Below are positions 16,628 to 25,192 of a stretch of DNA of 64,000 nucleotides, piece by piece. The position numbers and the translations under genes are program-made. The stretch is from positions 62,001-126,000 of the forward strand of contig JBBSUG010000008.1 in assembly GCA_038235165.1 (NCBI GenBank), given 5' to 3'. Source of the DNA: GCA-002050365 sp038235165 (GTDB taxonomy: Bacteria; Acidobacteriota; Blastocatellia; Pyrinomonadales; Pyrinomonadaceae). The notes beneath the pieces were generated by a model. That model did no database searches, had not been told where the DNA came from, and worked only from the letters and a program-made list of their open reading frames with translations. Position 1 is the first letter of the stretch. Each line of letters opens with the position of its first letter.

Positions 16628-19600
16628 ATGAATAAAAAATTTATTCTTTGGTTTTCAATAGCAGCACTCGTATTATGTTTTAATATAGTGTCGTTCGGAC
16701 AGGAAACCACCGGTAGTGTCGAAGTGACCGTGAAAGATGCCCAGGGAGCGGTTGTTCCCAATGCGTCCGTAACCGTTACGAACTCTGCCGGAACTAAAAC
16801 ATCAGGTTTCAAAAGAACCGCAGTATCCAACGGTTCAGGCTTCCTGAATGTGGTTCAGGTTCCGCCCGGACTTTACGACGTTGTGGTCGCACCTATTTCC
16901 GGCTTTGTGGAAAAGCGTGTCGAAAAAATTCAGGTCAACTTAGGTGTTGCGACACCGGTCAATGTTGAACTCGGAACGACCAGCGTCAACGTCGTTGACG
17001 TGAACGCATCGGAAGCCGGTGCGATTGACACGACCCAAACGAACGTTCAAACGTCAGTTTCGGCGCAGCAGGCAGAACTGATTCCGAAAGGATTGAGTTT
17101 CACCAGCGTTCTGAAGGTTTCGCCTTCAACACGCGGCGAAGCCAAAGCCGGCGGTTTCCAGATTGACGGAGCCAGCGGTGCTGAAAACACCTTTGTTATT
17201 GACGGACAGGAAGTTACCAACGTCAGAACGGGTACCTTGAACGGCAACAGCAATCTTCCTTTTCAACTTGTTCAAGAAGTTCAAATCAAATCCAGCGGAT
17301 TTGGTGCTGAATACGGCGGAGCCACCGGCGGCGTGATCAACGTCGTGACGAAAGGCGGCAGCAACACTTTGCAGGGTGAATTCGGCGTTCAGTTCGTTCC
17401 GAACAGATTGAGCGCACGCGACGGTCAAACCCAAATCTTGAATTCGGCAAGCCAGAATGAATACATTCCGAGCGGAAGCGACGGCGGACTTACTTTTCAG
17501 CCTTCCGGCACACTGGGCGGCAGAATCATTAAAGATCGTCTCTGGTTTTTCGGCAGTGTCACACCGCAGATTACAACCACGGACAGAACTATTAACTATG
17601 TGAATCCGACCACGCGGGCGTTTGTTTCAACTCAAAAATATAGCAATAAACAAACAAACGATTATAAATTTCTCCGGCTTGATGCCCAACCTTTCAGCAA
17701 ATTGCGCTTGACGAGTTCATATACTTTCAACCCGATTATTCAGAAAGGTTCGCTTCCGACGTATGGTTCACTGTTGTCTGCTGTTCCGACCGGTGTCGGT
17801 CTTTCCGGTTCGGAGTTTTTCGCTCAAACCGGCGGTCGTCAAAACTCGCAGAGCATCAGCGGTTCGGCAGTTTACACGTTAACCAATAACATTATTTTGA
17901 GTGTTCGTGCCGGTCACTACTTCTTAAATCAGAAACTCGGAACCTACGGTTTTGGTGACATCACCAAACCTGCTGTTTCCTGCAGCACTGCTGCTTCTGG
18001 TACCGGTTATGCAACACAGTTTCCTGCCGGTTTCGGCTGTGTCAAAGGTCAGAACAATGGTGTCGTGCTTTATGACAACACTTTATTTGACGCGACCAAA
18101 CGCAATACGGTGGATGCCGATGGAACGATTCTTTTCAACGGCGGCGGTCGCCACGAATTGAAAGCCGGTTATCAGTTTAACGGTATCGGCAACCAATTGT
18201 TGTCAAAACGCGCTGATCAAATCGTGCTTTATACCCGTTCGGTCGGACAAACAGCCGGCAGAACCATCACGCCGACACCCGGCAACATTGGTTCAGGTTT
18301 GATTCAGCGTTTCGGTCAGATCGGCGATGTTAGCAGCAGCAACACCGGTTTATATGTTCAGGACAGCTATCAGCCGTTCCGTCGTTTGACCCTTAACTTG
18401 GGAGTTAGAACGGAACGTGAAGATGTTCCTAGTTTTGCTAAAGGTCTGACGGGCATCAAATTCAATTTCTCGGATAAATTTGCTCCCCGCTTGGGCGCAG
18501 CATTTGATGTTACCGGATCGGGCAAAAGCAAAATTTCAGTTTTCTACGGCTGGTTTTATGATCGTTTCAAATATGAACTTCCCCGTGGTTCTTTCGGCGG
18601 AAACTTCTTCCGAAGAGATTTCTTTGAAATTTTACCGGGCGACACATTCAGCTCAATTAATACTGCTTTAGTCGTCGGTAATTACAGAGACCCGATTGGT
18701 GGTGCGTGTCCTTCAACCGGCTTTATCGGCAGCGGACGTTCACGTTGTCAGATTGATTATCGTGTTCCGAGTAACACTGGCGGAAACATCAACGACAACG
18801 GCGGAATTGATCCTAATTTGAGACCTTTCCGTCAGAGCGAATTTTCGGTTAATTTTGAGCAACAGTTCAGAGAAAAATTTGTATTCTCAGCACGTTACAT
18901 CCGTAAAATAGTTGACAGCACCGTCGAAGATATTGGTTTCTTGACCCCTTCGGGCAGTGAGTCATACATCATCGGTAACCCGGGATTAGGTTTGGCGAAA
19001 AAACTTTTTGATGATGCCGGAATTCCTGCTGCAAAAGCTATTCGTGAATATAATGCAATCGAATTCAGAGTCATCAGAAGATTTGCGAATAACTTCTATT
19101 TCGATGCCAACTACACCTACAGCAAATTGTATGGTAACTATTCAGGTTTAGCCAGTTCTGACGAAGACGGTCGCACATCGCCGAACGTCAACCGCTTTTT
19201 CGACTTACCGAATGCTGCTTTTACAGCCGGTGGTAAGCCTGCGTTGGGACGTTTGGCAACAGATCGTCCGAGTGTGTTCAAATTTAGCGGAGCTTATGAT
19301 TTCGATTGGGCGAGATATGGTTCGAGCAATAACACGACCAGCTTCCAATTGTTCACAACTGCTCAAAGCGGTACCCCGTTGACAACATTTGTTGATGTTT
19401 TCGGTATTACCACTATTCCTTTAAACGGTCGCGGCGATTTGGGTCGCACACCGAAATTCTATCAAAGCGATGTGGCTGTTCGTCACACATATAACTTTGG
19501 CAGAGACAATCGGTTTAAATTAATCGGAACGGTTGATTTCCTTAATGTGTTAAATCAGAGAGCCGTAACCAGCCGATTCGCGTTTTTAAGTAATATCAAT

Positions 19601-19822
19601 GTGGATTTGACTGATCCGGCTTTTGGGTTGATCACTACTGCTGAAGCAAATACCTTACCCGGTGATGCGCTTTACAGATTAGCATTTATCAGAAATCTTA
19701 ATGGAAATGCTTTAGCCCCGATCACTGCGGCTGCCAACGCATCGAAAGATGCGCGGTTTAACTTACCGAGCAGTTATCAAGGTGGACGATCTGTGAACTT
19801 AGGTTTCAGACTCGTATTCTAA
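16628..19822 (+). CDS. Oar-like TonB-dependent outer membrane receptor
   Basis: The 1064-residue protein has a signal peptide (hydrophobic about 5-22, ending SFGQ). A carboxypeptidase-regulatory-like domain follows at about 28-115 (GSVEVTVKDAQGAVVPNASV). The plug domain comes next at about 125-250 (FQIDGASGAENTFVIDGQEV, FGAEYGGATGGVINVVTKGG), then a long C-terminal beta-barrel ending in aromatic Phe (VNLGFRLVF). This is the Oar-type family expanded in Acidobacteria, thought to take up oligosaccharides or other large substrates with TonB energy. It is bounded by terminators on both sides and is a single-gene unit. The substrate is unknown. Confidence 0.92.
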   Translation: MNKKFILWFSIAALVLCFNIVSFGQETTGSVEVTVKDAQGAVVPNASVTVTNSAGTKTSGFKRTAVSNGSGFLNVVQVPPGLYDVVVAPISGFVEKRVEKIQVNLGVATPVNVELGTTSVNVVDVNASEAGAIDTTQTNVQTSVSAQQAELIPKGLSFTSVLKVSPSTRGEAKAGGFQIDGASGAENTFVIDGQEVTNVRTGTLNGNSNLPFQLVQEVQIKSSGFGAEYGGATGGVINVVTKGGSNTLQGEFGVQFVPNRLSARDGQTQILNSASQNEYIPSGSDGGLTFQPSGTLGGRIIKDRLWFFGSVTPQITTTDRTINYVNPTTRAFVSTQKYSNKQTNDYKFLRLDAQPFSKLRLTSSYTFNPIIQKGSLPTYGSLLSAVPTGVGLSGSEFFAQTGGRQNSQSISGSAVYTLTNNIILSVRAGHYFLNQKLGTYGFGDITKPAVSCSTAASGTGYATQFPAGFGCVKGQNNGVVLYDNTLFDATKRNTVDADGTILFNGGGRHELKAGYQFNGIGNQLLSKRADQIVLYTRSVGQTAGRTITPTPGNIGSGLIQRFGQIGDVSSSNTGLYVQDSYQPFRRLTLNLGVRTEREDVPSFAKGLTGIKFNFSDKFAPRLGAAFDVTGSGKSKISVFYGWFYDRFKYELPRGSFGGNFFRRDFFEILPGDTFSSINTALVVGNYRDPIGGACPSTGFIGSGRSRCQIDYRVPSNTGGNINDNGGIDPNLRPFRQSEFSVNFEQQFREKFVFSARYIRKIVDSTVEDIGFLTPSGSESYIIGNPGLGLAKKLFDDAGIPAAKAIREYNAIEFRVIRRFANNFYFDANYTYSKLYGNYSGLASSDEDGRTSPNVNRFFDLPNAAFTAGGKPALGRLATDRPSVFKFSGAYDFDWARYGSSNNTTSFQLFTTAQSGTPLTTFVDVFGITTIPLNGRGDLGRTPKFYQSDVAVRHTYNFGRDNRFKLIGTVDFLNVLNQRAVTSRFAFLSNINVDLTDPAFGLITTAEANTLPGDALYRLAFIRNLNGNALAPITAAANASKDARFNLPSSYQGGRSVNLGFRLVF

Positions 19823-19851
19823 TCGAACCCTAATTAATTAGCGGTTTATTC

Positions 19852-19886
19852 AAAAAGCCTATTCGTAATGAATAGGCTTTTTTTTG
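19852..19886 (+). terminator. Rho-independent terminator of the TonB-dependent receptor
   Basis: AAAAAGCCTATTC and GAATAGGCTTTTTTTT form a 13-bp stem with a 5-base loop and a long T-tract, 30 bases after the receptor stop. Confidence 0.88.
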
Positions 19887-19930
19887 TGAATAAATTTAAT
19901 ACTGAGACAGGTTAAAAAAATGTGGGATGT

Positions 19931-20002
19931 TGCGGAAGCCGGCACGAAGCAAGGGCGCGAATTTACATCGTTCTGCGCTCTTACTTCGTGCCGGCTTCCG
20001 CA
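19931..20002. repeat. Palindromic element, family R2, copy 1, overlapping a gene end
   Basis: The 28-base arms (19931-19958 and 19975-20002) are inverted copies with two mismatches; the arm starts TGCGGAAGCCGGCACGAAG. The same family recurs at 53587-53670. The right arm encodes the last residues and stop codon of the leftward aminotransferase. Confidence 0.85.
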
Positions 20003-21132
20003 GTTGCTAATGTTTCTTTCATTCTTCTGACACCTTCGGCGATGCGCTTCTCATCGTTACAAAACGAAACGCGCAAAAAGCCTTTTGCTTCGTCACCGAA
20101 AGCGATGCCGGGAACCGTGATGACGCGGTTTTTCAAAAAAAGCTCCGCCATCTCTATGTCGTCGCCGAGCCTCCGCACGTCAACCATCGTGTAAAACGCA
20201 CCTTCCGGCGAAGTTCCGCGCAAATTTAATTCTTTGTCTAACAGATCAATCAAAAATTCACCGCGCCGCCGGTAAATTTTCCTTGCGTCAGCTTTAGCTT
20301 GTTCGGCTTCCGGCGACCAGCCGAGCAGCGACGCTTTCTGTGAAATCGTCGAAGTACAGACGGTCAAAAAGCCGTGCAGTGTCAGCGCGGCTTTGACGAC
20401 ATCGGTCTGTGAACTCGCCAGCCAGCCGACACGCCATCCGGTCATACTTAACGATTTCGATAAACCCGAGACGATGATTGTTTTGTCGTAAAATTCTGAA
20501 GCCGAATGCGGTTTCCCATCCGTAAAATACAGATCGCTGTAAATTTCGTCGGAAATCAAGTAAATTCCCGTATCTTTCAACGCTTCGGCAATTTGTTTCA
20601 AATCGTTTTCGGTGAAAATTTTTCCAGTTGGGTTTGATGGTGAAATAACGACGGCGGCTTTTGTGCGCGGCGTGATTTTCGATTTGAATTCTTCGATGTC
20701 AAAACTAAAATCTTTGTCCGCCGGAAGACGATAGAAAACCGGCACTCCTTCGGCAATTTTGACACAACTTTCGTACGCGGGAAACGACGGATTCGGAATC
20801 AAAACCTCATCGCCCGCATCAATCATCGCCAAAAACGCGGCGGTCATCGCTTCCTGTGAACCGACGGTGACGCAAACCTGATCAGGATTCAAATCGAGAT
20901 GCGGATAACTCGCCGCAATCTTTTCGCGCAGAGCGGGAAGTCCGGCGTGGTTGGTATAGCCGTTTTGTTCTTCCAAAGTAACCCGCGCTGCCTCTTCACG
21001 GATAAACAGCGGGGTCGGCAAATCCGGTTCGCCCAAACCGAAGTTGATCGAATCCGGCAGCGCACGATTAAAAATTTGACGAATCAGCGTCGGCTGAACT
21101 CCCTGCAAGCGTTTTGGTAATTGTAGCGGCAT
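19981..21132 (-). CDS. PLP-dependent class I/II aminotransferase
   Basis: The 383-residue fold-type I enzyme has the N-terminal INFGLGEPDLPTP signature, an Asn/Pro phosphate region (ISPSNPTGK), the Asp-x-x-Tyr PLP-ring contact (LISDEIYSDL) and the Schiff-base lysine in SGLSKSLSMTGWRVGW. An Arg near the C-terminus (FLRVSFCN) would bind the substrate carboxylate. It resembles aspartate/aromatic aminotransferases; the amino donor cannot be fixed. The final residues (about AEAGTK) and the stop come from inverted repeat R2, so the C-terminus has been altered by the repeat. Confidence 0.9.
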   Translation of the reverse strand: MPLQLPKRLQGVQPTLIRQIFNRALPDSINFGLGEPDLPTPLFIREEAARVTLEEQNGYTNHAGLPALREKIAASYPHLDLNPDQVCVTVGSQEAMTAAFLAMIDAGDEVLIPNPSFPAYESCVKIAEGVPVFYRLPADKDFSFDIEEFKSKITPRTKAAVVISPSNPTGKIFTENDLKQIAEALKDTGIYLISDEIYSDLYFTDGKPHSASEFYDKTIIVSGLSKSLSMTGWRVGWLASSQTDVVKAALTLHGFLTVCTSTISQKASLLGWSPEAEQAKADARKIYRRRGEFLIDLLDKELNLRGTSPEGAFYTMVDVRRLGDDIEMAELFLKNRVITVPGIAFGDEAKGFLRVSFCNDEKRIAEGVRRMKETLATAEAGTK

Positions 21133-21310
21133 TTGTTTTTGGCTGTATTTATTTTTTGTAGTTGATTAAATCAAAAAGGATTGCGCCGCGAACAAACACG
21201 AAATAAAAAATTCACGATCATTTTTCATCGAGATTTTTTCGTGAATTTTCGTGTTTGTTCGTGGCTAATTTCTTCAAAGCTAATCAGTTATTTTGTTTTG
21301 ACGAAAAAAA

Positions 21311-22318
21311 TTACCAGTTCGTTTCTGTATTTTTCACCGCTTCGCCGTGTTCGACGAGAAACCTTTCCGCGTCAATCGCCGCCATACAACCCGTTCCCGC
21401 CGCCGTCACCGCCTGCCGGTAATATGAATCCTGCGCGTCGCCGCAGGCAAAAACACCGGCGATGTTGGTTTTCATCGTGCGTCCTTCTGTTTTCAAATAC
21501 CCGGTTTCGTCCATTTCCAACCAATCTTTAAACAGTTCGGTGTTCGGTTTGTGTCCGATGGCGATGAACACGCCCTGCGTCGGAAAATGTTTCTCTTCGT
21601 CGGTTTGCGTATCGTAGATGTTCACGCCGGTTACGCCTTCTGCTTTCGTGCCGAGAATTTCGCGGATTCCCGTATTCCACATAATTTCGATTTTTTCGTT
21701 ATTGAAAACCCGCTCCTGCATAATTTTTGAAGCGCGGAACGAATCGCGGCGGTGCATCAGCGTTACTTTCGATGCAAAGCGCGTCAGAAACATCGCTTCT
21801 TCCATCGCCGTATCGCCGCCGCCGACGATGACGACGGATTTGCCGCGAAAAAAGAATCCGTCACACGTTGCACACGCCGAAACGCCGTTGCCGCCCAAAC
21901 CTTCGGGAACCGGGTCTTCGCCCGGAACGCCGAGCCATTTTGCCGACGCTCCCGTTGAAATAATCAAAGTTTCGGCTTTGATGAGCGTCGAAATTTCTTC
22001 GCCGTCCTGACTGTCTTTGCCGAAAAGAGTGAACGGTCTTTCCGATAAATCAATTTTATCAATCCAGACGTTGATAATTTCCGTGCCGAAGCGTTCGGCT
22101 TGGGCGCGAAATTCGTTCATCATTTCCGGTCCCATAATTCCGTTGGAAAAACCCGGATAATTTTCGACATCGGTCGTAATCGTCAGTTGTCCGCCCGGTT
22201 GCGGTCCATCAATGACAATCGGTTCAAGCTGCGCCCGCGAAGCGTAAATAGCGGCGGTCAAGCCCGCCGGGCCCGAACCTAAAATAACGACTTTTCGATT
22301 GATTTCTTTTTGCGGCAT
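21311..22318 (-). CDS. trxB: Thioredoxin reductase
   Basis: The 335-residue flavoprotein passes electrons from NADPH to thioredoxin. It has the FAD loop GSGPAGLTAAIYASRA at the N-terminus, the redox pair Cys149-Ala-Thr-Cys152 (ACATCDG), the NADPH loop GGGDTAMEEA and the C-terminal FAD motif GVFACGDAQD. The frame opens with a TTG at 22366, but the ATG at 22318 gives the usual start just before the FAD loop, with GGGAGAG upstream. The C-terminal tail (RFLVEHGEAVKNTETNW) is slightly longer than average. No thioredoxin gene is adjacent. Confidence 0.94.
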   Translation of the reverse strand: MPQKEINRKVVILGSGPAGLTAAIYASRAQLEPIVIDGPQPGGQLTITTDVENYPGFSNGIMGPEMMNEFRAQAERFGTEIINVWIDKIDLSERPFTLFGKDSQDGEEISTLIKAETLIISTGASAKWLGVPGEDPVPEGLGGNGVSACATCDGFFFRGKSVVIVGGGDTAMEEAMFLTRFASKVTLMHRRDSFRASKIMQERVFNNEKIEIMWNTGIREILGTKAEGVTGVNIYDTQTDEEKHFPTQGVFIAIGHKPNTELFKDWLEMDETGYLKTEGRTMKTNIAGVFACGDAQDSYYRQAVTAAGTGCMAAIDAERFLVEHGEAVKNTETNW

Positions 22319-22563
22319 ATAAATTTTCGTTCTCTCCCTGCAATTTTTTGTAAACGATTGTAGCAATTTTATTTAAGCATATAGTATAACTATGTCAGGC
22401 ACAGTTAGTCGAATAACGAACAAAAACGTTAAGTTCATATATTCCAAATTTTGAGGAATTTATTCTCGTTTCAAAAAAAACTTAATTCGTTATATTCTTT
22501 GTAACTTTTCGTGTTAAACTTATTCTCGTTTTATAGATTTCAAACAACACTGCCGAATTTGGG

Positions 22564-22935
22564 ATGTCAACCAGTATGCAACCGCAATTTGAGGAAAAAC
22601 GCTTTGCGCTTCGGATGTCACTGCGTCTGCCGATAGTTGTTTCCGGTCGTGCCGACGACGGCGCGGCGTGGTCGGAACCGACCGAAACCGACGATATTTC
22701 AACGTCCGGCGCACTTTTCCATCTGAACCAAAAAATCGCCGACGGCGAAAACCTCTATCTGCGTTCACATCGTCCCGACGGCGTTCCCGTCGAAGTTAAA
22801 GCGCAGGTTATCAGAACCTCCCCCGCCGCCCACGGCACGACCCGCGTCGGTGTCAACATCATCGAACCGAAAGACAACTGGCTTCGACTGTTCGTCGCCT
22901 GGGTCGCTGACGATCAGGAAATGGAAGACGAATAA
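22564..22935 (+). CDS. PilZ-domain protein (putative cyclic-di-GMP receptor)
   Basis: This 123-residue protein is almost entirely one PilZ domain. The Arg-rich first motif is KRFALRMSLRLPIVV and the second is DISTSGALF, fitting the (D/N)-x-S-x-x-G consensus; together these bind cyclic-di-GMP. Strand-rich sequence (VEVKAQVIRTSP, TTRVGVNII) completes the barrel, and the C-terminus is acidic. Signalling output is unknown because no fused domain is present. A second ATG four codons in (22576) is an alternative start. An R1 repeat element begins 30 bases after the stop. Confidence 0.87.
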   Translation: MSTSMQPQFEEKRFALRMSLRLPIVVSGRADDGAAWSEPTETDDISTSGALFHLNQKIADGENLYLRSHRPDGVPVEVKAQVIRTSPAAHGTTRVGVNIIEPKDNWLRLFVAWVADDQEMEDE

Positions 22936-22964
22936 CTTTTCACAATCAATAAAATGCCTCAGTC

Positions 22965-23251
22965 AGTCGGAGCGCGGAAGTCTCGTCCGCCAGCCAGCGA
23001 AGCGAAGCTGCAACCGTTATCAAACAAATTTTATACAGCCAAACGCATTCAACACCTCACTTTAAGTTGTCAAACAAATTTCTCACAGCCAAACGCATTC
23101 GACATCTCATTGTGCGTTGTCAAACAAATTTCAAATAGCCAGACGCTTGCACTAGATCATTTCGCGTTGCCAAGTTAATTCTACATAGACGAACGCATTC
23201 AACGCCTCGCTTCGCTGGCGTTGAAGCGGACGAGACTTCCGCGCTCCGACT
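22965..23251. repeat. Composite mobile-like element, family R1, with 26-bp perfect terminal inverted repeats
   Basis: AGTCGGAGCGCGGAAGTCTC is the outer part of a 26-base sequence at 22965-22990, which is repeated as a perfect inverted copy at 23226-23251. A CCAGCGAAGCGA-like stretch extends the homology inward. The 287-base interior carries a 50-bp tandem array and no credible gene. A solitary arm occurs at 40453-40496. This matches a non-autonomous MITE or BIME, but no transposase is present here. Confidence 0.85.
23021..23220 (+). repeat. Four tandem 50-bp units inside the R1 element
   Basis: Units begin at 23021, 23071, 23121 and 23171, exactly 50 bases apart. The first three begin CAAACAAATT and share AGCC-A-ACGC near positions 17-25. 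The fourth is more diverged and merges into the right inverted arm. There are no unique spacers, so this is not a CRISPR array. Confidence 0.85.
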
Positions 23252-23284
23252 AAATAGTTATTTTTACTTTATATCATAAAGTTC

Positions 23285-23313
23285 TTGACAAACACAATTA
23301 CTTGGTGTAATTT
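23285..23313 (+). promoter_or_regulatory. Candidate sigma-70-like promoter of the five-gene cluster
   Basis: A consensus -35 TTGACA (23285-23290) is followed by TGTAAT (23306-23311, 15-base spacing) or TAATTT (23308, 17-base spacing) a few bases before the first gene of the cluster. Spacing leaves the -10 uncertain. Confidence 0.4.
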
Positions 23314-23322
23314 CTTATCAAT

Positions 23323-23946
23323 ATGACAAAGACACAGGTGATTAGAAAAGAGTCCGTTGAATTAAATCAGCCGATCAACATTGGCGACCGGGCGTTTGAT
23401 AACTTGAAATACATCCGCGAGACGATGGAGCGTTCGACGAGTTTCACGACGGTTCCCGGTTACGGCGGAATTTTTATGGGCGCGACGGCGGTGGCGGCGG
23501 CGTATATCGCTAATTCGCAGCCCCTGCTCAGAGATTGGCTGACGGTGTGGCTCGTCGAAGCGTTTCTGGCTTGCGCGGTCGGCTTTTTTGCGATGTGGCA
23601 AAAAGCGAAAATTACGAAAACTTCACTGCTTTCCGTTCCTGCGAAAAAATTTGCGATGAGCTTTCTGCCGCCGATTCTGTGCGCGGTTTTTATCACCGTC
23701 GGGTTATGGCGGTTCAGTCATTTTGAAGTGATGATTCCCGTTTGGATAATGCTTTACGGCGCGGCAATCGTTTGCGGCGGCGCGTATTCGGTGCGCGTCG
23801 TGCCGGTCGCCGGCTGGTCGTTTATCGCGCTCGGCGCAATCGCTTTCGTGCTGCCAGCCGGTTTCGGAAATATAATGATGGGTTTGAGCTTCGGCGTTCT
23901 GCACATCGTGTTCGGCGCGATAGTCGCGCGAAAATATGGCGGTTGA
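23323..23946 (+). CDS. Hypothetical integral membrane protein
   Basis: The 207-residue protein has a hydrophilic N-terminus (about 1-45) and then roughly six hydrophobic segments (about 48-66, 72-92, 108-125, 133-150, 155-172 and 178-198). No family was recognised. The cytoplasmic start ELNQPINIGDRAFDNLKYIRE ends in a possible amphipathic helix. It heads a co-directional cluster with a winged-helix regulator 72 bases downstream, a layout seen for membrane-sensor plus regulator pairs. A signalling role is only a guess. Confidence 0.6.
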   Translation: MTKTQVIRKESVELNQPINIGDRAFDNLKYIRETMERSTSFTTVPGYGGIFMGATAVAAAYIANSQPLLRDWLTVWLVEAFLACAVGFFAMWQKAKITKTSLLSVPAKKFAMSFLPPILCAVFITVGLWRFSHFEVMIPVWIMLYGAAIVCGGAYSVRVVPVAGWSFIALGAIAFVLPAGFGNIMMGLSFGVLHIVFGAIVARKYGG

Positions 23947-24018
23947 GGGAGAAAATTTTTTGGCTATTTCTCGAAAGTAGATGTCCTTAGTTTTTGAAAG
24001 TATTTTGCGGTAAAAAAT

Positions 24019-24411
24019 ATGGCGAGTAAAAATTCAGCATTAAAAAAAGAAATTTTGAGCGATGGCGAAATCACGAAACCGCAGGCTTTGAGAATCGAAA
24101 AAGCGGCGGAGACGGTTTCGGGAGAACTCGACAAAATTATTCACGAACGAATGCGTTTGGGCATTATCAGCGCACTGGCGGCTAATAAAACATTGTCCTT
24201 TACGGATTTGAAAAATCTCTTGAACACGACTGACGGTAACATCAGCGTTCACGCCCGAAAACTCGAAGATGCCGGTTATCTCGAATGTTTGAAATCATTT
24301 AACGGGCGCGTTCCGCTGACGGAATACAAAATTACGGACGACGGACGCAAAGCACTAAATCGTTACTTAGACCATATGGAAGCGTTAATCAAAGCTATGA
24401 AGGGAATTTAG
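24019..24411 (+). CDS. Winged-helix transcriptional regulator (HTH_34-like)
   Basis: The 130-residue protein is mostly one winged helix. The sequence RMRLGIISALAANKTLSFTD leads into DLKNLLNTTDGNISVHARKL, then a wing EYKITDDGRKAL and a C-terminal dimerisation helix (LDHMEALIKAMKGI). It resembles the MarR/ArsR-like HTH_34 group, which often controls nearby membrane-protein genes in Acidobacteria. No metal-binding cysteines are present. It lies between two membrane-protein genes and probably controls the cluster. Confidence 0.78.
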   Translation: MASKNSALKKEILSDGEITKPQALRIEKAAETVSGELDKIIHERMRLGIISALAANKTLSFTDLKNLLNTTDGNISVHARKLEDAGYLECLKSFNGRVPLTEYKITDDGRKALNRYLDHMEALIKAMKGI

Positions 24412-24517
24412 AGAGTCTGAAGAATTCTTCAAAAAATTGACGATTCGAGACAGAATTTTCAGGAGCAAAGCTATTTCAAGATTGAAAGGTAAAAATAAAT
24501 AATCAGGAGATCAATAT

Positions 24518-25186
24518 ATGCAGCAATTAAGATTGAATGAAGATAATATTTTGGACGAAGTTGAAATTAGCGAGCCGCGAAAACTATTTTGGCGGCGGCA
24601 ATTTCAAAAAGACGCGACGAGATCGCAGAAGATTTTTGATTGGTTTTTCGGCGTGATTATGCCGGTAATTTGTTTCGTGTTCGACCCGATAGTTTTCAAA
24701 GGCGGCGGCGCGATTCTCGGAACCTATAAACCGTTCGCTTATTTGTTGAGTTTCGGTTCGGTAATGGCAATGTCGGCGTGGTTGATTTGGGGCGCAAAGC
24801 TAAAATGGTTTAACGCTTTTTCAGCCGGACTTTTTCTGGTCGTCGGAATAATTTCCGGTTGCATCGGCGTTATTATTTTCCCGTATAGTTTGATGGGTCT
24901 TATCATCTTGATCGGAGCTTTAGGATTCACGCCTCTGTTCACTTCGCTGGTTTTTATCCGCAACACTTTTCGCGCTTATCAATCAGCCAAACCGTTTCTC
25001 GACGGCGGCGTTCTCGTTCGTTCGTTCGCTCTAGCGGCGATTTTCAGCGCGGTCGTTCCGGCAGTGATAAATTTGGAAATCGTCAAACTTATAAACGAAA
25101 TGAAAAACGGCGACGCACAAACGATTGAAAAAAACACCCGAATTTTGAAATATATTTCACCGATTGTTGATTCCAGAATGCATTAA
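24518..25186 (+). CDS. Hypothetical integral membrane protein
   Basis: The 222-residue protein, from no recognised family, has about four to five hydrophobic segments (about 41-60, 72-90, 98-140 and 165-185) between a charged N-terminus and a polar C-terminal tail (INEMKNGDAQTIEKNTRILK). It starts 106 bases after the regulator, preceded by AGGAG, and ends 6 bases before the FAD oxidoreductase start, so those two are translationally close and likely work together. Confidence 0.6.
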   Translation: MQQLRLNEDNILDEVEISEPRKLFWRRQFQKDATRSQKIFDWFFGVIMPVICFVFDPIVFKGGGAILGTYKPFAYLLSFGSVMAMSAWLIWGAKLKWFNAFSAGLFLVVGIISGCIGVIIFPYSLMGLIILIGALGFTPLFTSLVFIRNTFRAYQSAKPFLDGGVLVRSFALAAIFSAVVPAVINLEIVKLINEMKNGDAQTIEKNTRILKYISPIVDSRMH

Positions 25187-25192
25187 AATATT

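Noticed and set aside
22954..23178. Frame through the R1 tandem repeats
   Set aside because: Its repeated peptide pattern simply reflects the 50-bp DNA units; no ribosome site or family.
23021..23220. Possible CRISPR array
   Set aside because: The 50-bp units are contiguous with no spacers, so this is a tandem repeat inside a mobile-like element.
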